Source: JAABUE01 sp037440925 | GTDB taxonomy: Bacteria > Chloroflexota > Anaerolineae > Anaerolineales > Villigracilaceae | DNA: 64,000 nt | Direction of reading: 5' to 3' | Assembly (NCBI GenBank): GCA_037440925.1 | Contig: JBBITF010000009.1 | Span: 1-64,000, forward strand | Shown: positions 1-6,174 of the stretch, piece by piece | How the letters are laid out: each line of letters begins with the position of its first letter | Position numbering within the stretch: the stretch's first letter is position 1 | Notes under the pieces: model-generated | The model's database searches: none | Told to the model about the DNA's origin: nothing | The model's input: only the letters and a program-made list of their open reading frames with translations | Translations under genes and position numbers: made by a program

Positions 1-144
1 TGCCAGGAAGTGTTCCAGCCGACTTGCATGGACTGAGGCGGGGGATTGATCCCCCGACGGAGATGGAAAGATACTCCCAAAGGGAGAAGGAAACGGATAG
101 ATGAAACGAATTTTCTGGCCGAAAACGACAAAATCATCTGGGTC

Positions 145-221
145 TTCTCCCCTCTCCCGCTAGTAGAGGGGCTGGGGGCGATGCCCTGAGCATGTCGAAG
201 GGTGAGGCGGGTAGGCAGTTA
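145..221. repeat. Intergenic repeat words (CCCTCTCC hairpin, TCGAAGG word, GTAGGCAGTTAA)
   Basis: A CCCCTCTCC...AGAGGGG hairpin is followed by CCCTGAGCATGTCGAAGGG, which resembles a short palindromic word common between genes in many bacteria, and then by GGGTAGGCAGTTAA. The hairpin type recurs at 49428-49460, and the last 14-mer recurs in reverse complement at 44651-44664. The rest of 1-246 has no convincing gene. A short open frame ending at base 36 could be the tail of a gene entering from the left, but it is too short to judge. Confidence 0.55.
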
Positions 222-246
222 AGGACTGACCTTAATTTAGATGCGA

Positions 247-657
247 TTACCTGTCGTTGTAGGGCGCTGCTTCACATTTGCGCAGGAATGTCAGAGCGCA
301 GTCGAGCACTTGCTGGGGAGAAAGAGGGTCTGTATTGATGAACAGATCGGCGTTTTCGCGTGCGTGCGACAAGCGGCGCTGTTGTTCGAGATAGTCGGCT
401 TCAGTCCAGTTCAGGCTGCGGCGCCGGCTGGCGACTTGATAAGAGACTTGCAGGAAAATCAGCACATCCGGGTTGGTCAGGCGCTTCCACATATCTTTGA
501 CGTAGGAATGCTCCTGGGCAATGTGACGGGTGCGATAACCAAGCCGGTCGAGGGCGCTGGTGAGCGTGGACTTGCCAGAGCCGCACGGCCCGACCACGCC
601 AATCAAGAGCCCTTGTTTTCCGTCTGCTGAAATTGCCGAAGCGCTACTCGTTGTCAT
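247..657 (-). CDS. Small P-loop NTPase, kinase-like
   Basis: A 136-residue protein with a clear Walker A motif (GPCGSGKST, about residues 24-32) near the N-terminus. Further on are a TNPDVLIFLQVSY strand and an arginine-rich ASRRRSLNWTEADY segment that could act as a lid. The size and layout resemble small nucleotide or shikimate-type kinases, but no substrate-specific signature is visible. Its first 14 bases overlap the end of the potassium-channel-like gene, so it is probably the third gene of the minus-strand operon that begins with the SpoIIE-type phosphatase. Function unknown beyond ATP/GTP binding. Confidence 0.75.
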   Translation of the reverse strand: MTTSSASAISADGKQGLLIGVVGPCGSGKSTLTSALDRLGYRTRHIAQEHSYVKDMWKRLTNPDVLIFLQVSYQVASRRRSLNWTEADYLEQQRRLSHARENADLFINTDPLSPQQVLDCALTFLRKCEAAPYNDR

Positions 658-1678
658 GGACGAGATGACTCAAATCTTGAGGACCGCCCAAGACAACCAG
701 CGTGTCATTCGCGTGGACGGTCAGATGATTGGCCGGGTGCAGTTCCGATTGATGATCATGACGAAGGAGGACGATATTAAGGTGGTAATAATCCTCTACA
801 AACCCAACCGTTTTCTCTGCCAGGGGGGAGTTTGGCTTGATGGTTACGCGAGACAGCCCAACCAATTGCCCTTCTATCGAGATGGGGTTGGTCACGTCGG
901 CTCCGGCTGCTGCGGCGGCAAAGACGGGCGCAGCCATTTCGGTGGCGCTCACGGCAATAAAACCAAATTGTTCTTGAAGGGCGTGGGCAAATTCCTCGTC
1001 GAAAATGCGCACGACCACCTGGATATTGGGGTTCAGGCTGCGCGCTTTCAGGGCAATTTGCAGATTCAAAGAATCATTTTGGGTCGCCAGGATGATGGTG
1101 CGAGCATGTTTGATGTTGGCGGCCTCCAGAGCGGCGCTACGGCTTGCGTCGTCTTGTATGACCGGTACACCCATTTTCTGCACCGCTTTGAAGGTATCAA
1201 TTGCCGGATTCAACTCGATGACAACCACTTTTTCGCCCATTTCGTGTAATTTATGAGCGACACGATAACCCAGGTGCCCCAAACCCACCAGCAGAATGTG
1301 TTTGTTGAAAGTAGAAGCGACTGCCATTTCCCATTCCTTGTTTCGGGCGCGCCGATTGAAAAGCAGGCTGCCAAAATCGGCCAGCCCCTGCGCCAGGGTG
1401 CCTACTCCAACGATCGGCATGACAAAGTAGAATATTTGCAGAATTCCATGACGAGGAAAATCCCCCATCGGCTGGAGAAAGACGGCCGTCAGTACGGTAT
1501 AGATGGATTGGGTGAGGCTTTGCGTCGGTTCACCCACCGTTTGAGCCAGCCAGTGATAAAGCAGACCGCCTCCCAGAACGGCTGCCGAAAAAAGCAGCAG
1601 CGGGATACGGAATTCATTGACCAGGATGAGCGTATCTCGCCAGGAAATGCGCCATATTTGCAGCCTGGATTTTAGCAT
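644..1678 (-). CDS. Potassium channel-like protein with TrkA/RCK domains
   Basis: A 344-residue protein. Two hydrophobic segments (about residues 25-48 and 80-105) flank a pore-like loop. They are followed by a Rossmann RCK_N domain (ILLVGLGHLGYRVAHKL at about 128, with the VVVIE acidic turn) and a C-terminal RCK_C domain (about 260-340, SPLAEKTVGFVEDYY...LVVLGG). This is the architecture of ligand-gated prokaryotic K+ channels such as MthK. The odd point is the pore loop: the usual TVGYGD filter is absent and LQPMGDFP stands in its place, so ion selectivity is uncertain. The start has a good AAGGAG ribosome site and lies 9 bases after the SpoIIE-type gene. Confidence 0.85.
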   Translation of the reverse strand: MLKSRLQIWRISWRDTLILVNEFRIPLLLFSAAVLGGGLLYHWLAQTVGEPTQSLTQSIYTVLTAVFLQPMGDFPRHGILQIFYFVMPIVGVGTLAQGLADFGSLLFNRRARNKEWEMAVASTFNKHILLVGLGHLGYRVAHKLHEMGEKVVVIELNPAIDTFKAVQKMGVPVIQDDASRSAALEAANIKHARTIILATQNDSLNLQIALKARSLNPNIQVVVRIFDEEFAHALQEQFGFIAVSATEMAAPVFAAAAAGADVTNPISIEGQLVGLSRVTIKPNSPLAEKTVGFVEDYYHLNIVLLRHDHQSELHPANHLTVHANDTLVVLGGPQDLSHLVHDNE

Positions 1679-1687
1679 ACAGGCTCC

Positions 1688-2392
1688 TTAACGTATTGGC
1701 AGCCTAACGCTCATCCGCCGCGCTTCATCGCCCATGCGCGGGCTGACCTTGATTACAACCACACTGACATCGTCGGCAGGACGTCCCTCGTCCAGGTGGA
1801 GCGCATGGTCTAGCAAGGCGTCGGCCATTTCCTGCGGCGAGGGGTCTTGTTCTTCCAGCATAGCCTGGATGGCTCCAAACACATCCATCGGCTGGCCTTG
1901 TCTTTCGCCAGCATGGGTCAGCCCATCGGTGAACATGATCACCATCAAGCCGGCTTCCAGCGCCATTTCCAGAATAACCGGGCGGATGCCTCGCCCGACT
2001 CCCAGCGGCGAGCTTTCAGCCTCCAAACAGTCTACACGTTCACCACGGCATACGAAGAGTGGCGCTGGATTATTGCGCGACAGAACAAGCGTATGTGTCT
2101 CCAAGTCAATTGAAGCAATATTGAGCGTGCAGGAAACCTTGCCGCCTTTATCCGTATACAGCGCGTCCGAAGCGGCGCGGGCCGCAGCGCCATCTCGCAC
2201 GCCTTCGGCCAGCAGCCCGATTACTTTGCGTACCACCATCAGCGAAACCGCCTTGGCCCCTCGTCCAGAAGTCTGCCCATCGGCCAATACCACCGAGAGG
2301 CCGCCATTGGGGCGCTCTACCACCTCCAACGTATCGCCGCTCTCAGACGAAGCATACTTGTTGACTTTGGCAACTGCAATTTGAACTTCCAT
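1688..2392 (-). CDS. SpoIIE/PP2C-type serine phosphatase
   Basis: A 234-residue single-domain phosphatase of the SpoIIE/RsbX group. The metal-binding landmarks are present: ADGQTSGRGAKA (about residues 37-48), FTDGLTHAGE (about 154-163) and the C-terminal PADDVSVVVIK. There is no attached sensor domain, as in RsbX, so it is probably controlled by partner proteins or substrate availability. It is first in a three-gene minus-strand group with the channel-like and P-loop proteins. No anti-sigma factor or STAS antagonist is nearby, so its phosphoprotein substrate cannot be named. Confidence 0.87.
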   Translation of the reverse strand: MEVQIAVAKVNKYASSESGDTLEVVERPNGGLSVVLADGQTSGRGAKAVSLMVVRKVIGLLAEGVRDGAAARAASDALYTDKGGKVSCTLNIASIDLETHTLVLSRNNPAPLFVCRGERVDCLEAESSPLGVGRGIRPVILEMALEAGLMVIMFTDGLTHAGERQGQPMDVFGAIQAMLEEQDPSPQEMADALLDHALHLDEGRPADDVSVVVIKVSPRMGDEARRMSVRLPIR

Positions 2393-2415
2393 ATCTAAAT
2401 TTTACTTCATTTTCC

Positions 2416-2444
2416 TTGACGCTTCTGTCTATTGCTACTATAAT
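2416..2444 (+). promoter_or_regulatory. Sigma-70-type promoter of rpmF
   Basis: TTGACG (2416-2421), a 17-base spacer and TATAAT (2439-2444) give a near-consensus housekeeping promoter about 60 bases upstream of rpmF. Confidence 0.8.
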
Positions 2445-2509
2445 CTGCCCGCTTGTCTGGAAATTCGCCGGGCGCTGGCCCGGCACGTTTATCTAAAGGA
2501 GAAAGTCCC

Positions 2510-2716
2510 ATGCCGCCACATCCAAAGCGCAAACATTCCAAGGGCCGCCGTGACCGCCGCCGCGCCCATGACGCCCTGCAGGCCAGCAACCTGGTCGCTT
2601 GCAGCAACTGTGGTTCCATGCGCTTGCCGCATACCATCTGCCCCAAGTGCGGTCATTATGAGGGCCGCCAAGTCATCGAAATCAAGAAAAAAGAAAAGAA
2701 AGACTCTAAATCATAA
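2510..2716 (+). CDS. rpmF: 50S ribosomal protein L32
   Basis: A 68-residue basic protein starting MPPHPKRKHSKGRRDRRRAH, typical of L32. It has a four-cysteine zinc ribbon (CSNCGS...CPKCGH), so it is the zinc-binding form. It is part of the large ribosomal subunit. The ATG at 2510 is chosen over upstream in-frame codons because it follows AAAGGAGAAAG and gives the family N-terminus. fabD follows, but an intrinsic terminator lies between them. The plsX/fabH genes that often accompany rpmF are absent. Confidence 0.97.
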   Translation: MPPHPKRKHSKGRRDRRRAHDALQASNLVACSNCGSMRLPHTICPKCGHYEGRQVIEIKKKEKKDSKS

Positions 2717-2758
2717 CCGCTGTGCCGTGACTCACGCGGCTCCTGCGTGTTCTATGTA

Positions 2759-2791
2759 GCAGGCCGGATGTACAAGCCGGTCTGCTTTTTT
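2759..2791 (+). terminator. Intrinsic terminator after rpmF
   Basis: GCAGGCCGG and CCGGTCTGC form a 9-bp stem (one G-U pair) followed by six T. It ends just before the fabD ribosome site, so it separates the genes or allows partial read-through. Confidence 0.8.
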
Positions 2792-2803
2792 CTTTGGAGG
2801 CGT

Positions 2804-3781
2804 ATGAATCTCGATTCCAAAACAACCGTTTTCCTTTTCCCAGGTCAAGGTTCGCAAGCGGTAGGCATGGGGCAAAGCCTGGCGGCGCGCTTCCCTGTGG
2901 CGCAGGCTACTTTTCAGGAAGCAGAGGATATCTTGGGCTTTTCTCTCTCTCGTGTGATGTGGGAGGGACCGGAGAAGGACTTGAACGACACGCTCAACGC
3001 GCAACCGGCGCTCTTCGTCCATTCGATGGCGGCTTACCGCGTCTTTACGCATCTTTACCCGGACTTTGAGCCGGCTGCCGTTGCCGGGCATTCTCTTGGC
3101 GAGTTATCGGCGCTGGCGGCAGCAGGGGCGTTCTCCTTTGCCGATGGCCTCAGGCTGGTGCGCATACGCGGCGAATTGATGAAACGCGCAGGGGAACATG
3201 CGCCGGGCCGAATGGCTGCCATTTTGGGGTTGGACATCCCTGCCCTGGAAAAGGTCTGTTCCGAGGCCAGCCGCCCCGACGAAATCGTCCAGGTGGCAAA
3301 TGACAATTGCCCGGGGCAGGTGGTCATCTCGGGCGCGACGGCGGCCGTAGAGCGGGCCATCCAGGGCGCTAAGGCAGCCGGGGCAAAGCGCGCCATTCCC
3401 CTGGCAGTGAGCATTGCAGCGCACTCTCCCTTGATGGCCGGTATCCAGCCTGAATGGGATGCAGCGGTAGAGGCTTGCCCGCTACGTGAGATGGCTGTGC
3501 CGGTCGTTGGCAACGTCTATGCCAGGCCGATGAAGACTGCCGTCGAAGCGCGCGCCGATCTCAAGGCGCAGATGCAATCTCGCGTGCGGTGGAATGAATC
3601 GGTGGAAACAATGCTGAAGGCGGGCATGCGGGCCTTCGTCGAGGTAGGAAGCGGGAACGTCCTGCAAGGGCTGGTGCGGCGCATTGGGTCGTCTGCTCAA
3701 GAGGAGACGCTGTCCATCTATCCTTTGGGGGAAGCGGGCGATTTCGGTGTTTTTGCAAAAAGCAGCGTAAATCGTTTATAA
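2804..3781 (+). CDS. fabD: Malonyl-CoA:ACP transacylase
   Basis: A 325-residue enzyme that loads malonyl groups onto acyl carrier protein for fatty-acid synthesis. It shows the FPGQGSQAVGMG N-terminal motif, the nucleophile elbow AGHSLGELSAL with Ser97, an arginine in LRLVRIRGELM and the catalytic histidine region SIAAHSPLM. The length fits the family. The ATG at 2804 follows TTTGGAGG; a longer in-frame extension would cross the rpmF terminator and is rejected. No acpP, fabF or fabG is adjacent, so the pathway genes are scattered. Confidence 0.95.
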   Translation: MNLDSKTTVFLFPGQGSQAVGMGQSLAARFPVAQATFQEAEDILGFSLSRVMWEGPEKDLNDTLNAQPALFVHSMAAYRVFTHLYPDFEPAAVAGHSLGELSALAAAGAFSFADGLRLVRIRGELMKRAGEHAPGRMAAILGLDIPALEKVCSEASRPDEIVQVANDNCPGQVVISGATAAVERAIQGAKAAGAKRAIPLAVSIAAHSPLMAGIQPEWDAAVEACPLREMAVPVVGNVYARPMKTAVEARADLKAQMQSRVRWNESVETMLKAGMRAFVEVGSGNVLQGLVRRIGSSAQEETLSIYPLGEAGDFGVFAKSSVNRL

Positions 3782-3817
3782 TAAATGTGCATTTTGATAA
3801 CAAGAAAGGAATTAAAC

Positions 3818-4291
3818 ATGAGCCTATTTGGAAAAATTCTCGAAAAATTGGGCATGAAAAAACCTGAAGAGGCTGCCCCTGTTGCCGCACAAACCTCCAA
3901 GCCTGTGGCCCCGGCTGCAAAGCCTGCGGCCAAAAAACCGGTCGCTGCTGCTCCCTCGGCCATGAGGCCCGACCCCGGCGCCTCGTTTGCGACCCCTTCT
4001 TCTACTCCAGCGGCTGCTGCCCCGACGCCGATGGCCATGGTAGACGTGATGAGCAAACTCGAGAAGATGGCCGCCGGCACCGGCCTGGACTGGAAGGTCT
4101 CGATCGTGGACCTGCTGAAGGTCTTGGGCATTGACAGCAGCCTGCAGGCGCGCAAGGAATTGGCGCAGGAATTGGGCTGCCCGGCCGAGACCATGAAGGA
4201 CAACGTGGCGATGAACGTCTGGCTGCACAAGGCCGTGTTGTCACAGATCGCCAAGAACGGCGGCAATATCCCGAAGGAACTGTTGGACTAA
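3818..4291 (+). CDS. DUF3597 domain protein
   Basis: A 157-residue protein. A short N-terminal helix (MSLFGKILEKLGMKK) is followed by an Ala/Pro/Lys-rich linker (about residues 17-75). The C-terminal helical domain matches DUF3597: VDVMSKLEKMAAGTGLDWK, SIVDLLKVLGIDSSLQARKELAQELG, then NVAMNVWLHKAVLSQIAKNGG. The family resembles peptidoglycan-associated LysM neighbours in other bacteria but has no assigned activity. The start has an AAGAAAGGA site. A strong terminator follows. Confidence 0.85.
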   Translation: MSLFGKILEKLGMKKPEEAAPVAAQTSKPVAPAAKPAAKKPVAAAPSAMRPDPGASFATPSSTPAAAAPTPMAMVDVMSKLEKMAAGTGLDWKVSIVDLLKVLGIDSSLQARKELAQELGCPAETMKDNVAMNVWLHKAVLSQIAKNGGNIPKELLD

Positions 4292-4300
4292 CGAATCCGA

Positions 4301-4333
4301 AAAAGCGCCCTCCTGCAGGAGGACGCTTTTTTT
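4301..4333 (+). terminator. Intrinsic terminator, probably bidirectional
   Basis: AAAGCGCCCTCC, a TGCA loop and GGAGGACGCTTT followed by more T. It sits between the convergent DUF3597 gene and the minus-strand DUF3592 gene; the A-run on the left lets it serve both. Confidence 0.85.
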
Positions 4334-4359
4334 CATTCAGTTTTGTGTGGTTGGTAGAA

Positions 4360-4872
4360 TCACCGGGAAATGAAAAAGGTCGCCAGCAAGGTCATTGCGA
4401 GCATCATGCCGCTGGCAAGCCATTGAGCCCATGTCCCCCAACCAGTGCGCATTTTCAGGGTCGCCTCGGCTGGGTTGGCTGGATCGTACCAGACCATCAC
4501 TACGCTGTTAATGGGATAGCGTCTTATCTCTTGCTCTGCGTCGCTGGCTTCCGAAGAGAGGATGCGGGCGCCCAGGCGCAGGCGTCTGGCCCGATAGCGC
4601 GCGCCGTTGACGGTGTATTCGTAAAGCAGGATGGGGGCGTAGCGCGTTGCCAGGCGATATTGCCCGGTAGACGTTCTCACCCGCACCGGCGTGTTGACTT
4701 TTTGTACGCTGGAAGCAATGACCATGCCAGGGACGCAAGACCAGTTGCGCGTTGCGCTCACCTGTCGGTGTTCCCGCCAGGCGCGCGCCGCCAGGGCCAG
4801 CGTGACGAAGCCCATCGGCAGGGAAATGACCGGGAGCAGGAGCAGCCTGAAGTCTAGGGAAGAAGCGCTCAC
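4360..4872 (-). CDS. DUF3592-type membrane protein
   Basis: A 170-residue protein with N-terminal (about residues 8-30) and C-terminal (about 148-168) membrane segments around an extracytoplasmic beta-rich domain. The motif run YEYTVNGARYRARR...YPINSVVMVWYDPANPAEATL is typical of DUF3592. No enzymatic function is known for the family. It is the last gene of a three-gene minus group: its start overlaps the preceding gene by 4 bases, which suggests translational coupling. Confidence 0.72.
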   Translation of the reverse strand: MSASSLDFRLLLLPVISLPMGFVTLALAARAWREHRQVSATRNWSCVPGMVIASSVQKVNTPVRVRTSTGQYRLATRYAPILLYEYTVNGARYRARRLRLGARILSSEASDAEQEIRRYPINSVVMVWYDPANPAEATLKMRTGWGTWAQWLASGMMLAMTLLATFFISR

Positions 4873-5390
4873 AGTTTCTCCAGCGAAAAAATATCCGTCA
4901 GGCCATCCCAGTAATAGACGGCGTACGAGGCGCCGTCTACCAGTTCGGGGAAGGCTTCGTCCGGCACGGTAAAGATTTTGTCTGCCAGGTGCAATTCGGT
5001 CGCAACAAAGGTGCTGGTGACGTTGTTGATGCGTTGTGTGCGCTGGACGCGGGCTACGCTGGCTGTCCCTTTGGCGGCGGCGACCTTGATGGAGCGCATC
5101 GGCTTGAGGCCCAAGAAGATCAACGGCGCACCGAACAGGGCAAGAACCCCTGCGGCTATGAGAAACTGAATACCGGCGGCTTCACCTTTGTAGAAAGAAA
5201 GGCCGCCTAACCCGGCCAAGATTCCGCCTCCCACACAGGCCAGCAAAATTCCCAACAACAGGAGAAAAAGTTTCAGGGCGCGGCGCTTGCGCGTCAGGCG
5301 GGCGCTTTGGCGGGGCGATAGCGCGCCTTTGCGGTTGTATTCCAGGTCTTCTTCGGTGAAGTCGAGGCTTTGCATGAGGCGAGTTGTCAT
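4869..5390 (-). CDS. Two-TM membrane protein, unknown
   Basis: A 173-residue protein with a charged N-terminus (ARLTRKRRALK) and two adjacent hydrophobic segments at about residues 42-66 and 74-96. A soluble C-terminal part follows (VAAAKGTASVARVQRTQRINN...FPELVDGASYAVYYWDGLTDIFSLEKL) that resembles the DUF3592 domain of its neighbour. The ATG at 5390 is used because AAAGGGGA precedes it; a TTG five codons upstream is also possible. It lies between two other small membrane-protein genes. Function unknown. Confidence 0.68.
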   Translation of the reverse strand: MTTRLMQSLDFTEEDLEYNRKGALSPRQSARLTRKRRALKLFLLLLGILLACVGGGILAGLGGLSFYKGEAAGIQFLIAAGVLALFGAPLIFLGLKPMRSIKVAAAKGTASVARVQRTQRINNVTSTFVATELHLADKIFTVPDEAFPELVDGASYAVYYWDGLTDIFSLEKL

Positions 5391-5401
5391 TTTTTCCCCT
5401 T

Positions 5402-5983
5402 TCAAGAATTCAGTTGCTGGAATTCTCTGCCGATCTCTTCACGCTCGAAGGTCAACTTCAATTGCTTTTTGTCCTTGGAGAGCGCGGCGGACAAACCGAC
5501 ATAATTTTCTGTGTCGCTGAAAATTTCGACAGCCGTCAACGGGCGTTTCATCAGTAACTGGCCATAGACGGGCGCGAAGAGCAGTTTGAAGGCCAGTTCG
5601 ACGAGACTCCCGCCCAGGATGCCCGCTATCAAGCCGACGAAAGCGCCAATGACCAGGCCAAAAAAGCGGGTCTGCACGGTCTGCAGCGGCGGTTCGGGCG
5701 TCAGCAGCCAGGCCAGGACAAAGGCCGCCAACCCGATGAGCAGGCCGCCGACCAGGAAGGGCGCCAGGGTCACTTTTGCCACGCTGCGTTCCAGGTTTGC
5801 GCCTTGCGCGCACATGGGAAGGGGCAGTTCCAGAATGACCGTTTTCGAGCGTTTCTCGACGCCCATTGGCATCTTGACCGGCAAGGTCTCCTCAGTGGGG
5901 CGGCCGCAATGCACGCAGCGCGCCGGGAATTTGAGCGTGGGCGGGTTTTTGGGGTCTTGTATGGGGAGGTTGACAACAAACAT
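5402..5983 (-). CDS. Membrane protein with N-terminal CxxC motif
   Basis: A 193-residue protein. Residues 22-26 hold a CVHCG knuckle that may bind zinc with a partner or a later cysteine. Two hydrophobic segments follow at about residues 73-95 and 105-135, with a charged C-terminal tail. It is the first gene of a compact group with the next two membrane proteins and is preceded by a good promoter at 6037-6066. No named family recognised; function unknown. Confidence 0.65.
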   Translation of the reverse strand: MFVVNLPIQDPKNPPTLKFPARCVHCGRPTEETLPVKMPMGVEKRSKTVILELPLPMCAQGANLERSVAKVTLAPFLVGGLLIGLAAFVLAWLLTPEPPLQTVQTRFFGLVIGAFVGLIAGILGGSLVELAFKLLFAPVYGQLLMKRPLTAVEIFSDTENYVGLSAALSKDKKQLKLTFEREEIGREFQQLNS

Positions 5984-6036
5984 TTCGTCGCCTGCCTGGG
6001 TTTGTGGTGAATGAGAAGCGGAGTTTTATATGCTAA

Positions 6037-6066
6037 ATTTTATCATAATTATCGTAATTTTAGCAA
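6037..6066 (-). promoter_or_regulatory. Promoter for the 5983 membrane-protein operon
   Basis: Read on the minus strand: TTGCTA, 18 bases, TAAAAT with an upstream TGA giving an extended -10. The element lies in an AT-rich imperfect palindrome bounded by GCTAAA and TTTAGC that could also be an operator. Confidence 0.65.
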
Positions 6067-6127
6067 TCATCAAAGCGCCCGGCGTGTTTGCTTGTGCGAA
6101 GAAGCAACCAGGATGCCAGGTGTGAAA

Positions 6128-6157
6128 ACAGGCTGGCGCAAGCCAGCCTGCTTTTTC
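6128..6157 (-). terminator. Terminator hairpin after the HerA-like gene
   Basis: CAGGCTGGC GCAA GCCAGCCTG forms a perfect 9-bp stem with a tetraloop. T-rich runs flank both strands, so it can terminate the minus-strand ATPase gene ending at 6175 and any plus-strand transcription. Confidence 0.8.
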
Positions 6158-6174
6158 CTCTGGCAGGGTCGTTT

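Noticed and set aside
1..36. Open frame ending at base 36 as the tail of a plus-strand gene
   Set aside because: Only 11 codons are visible and other frames are equally open; cannot be supported without upstream sequence.
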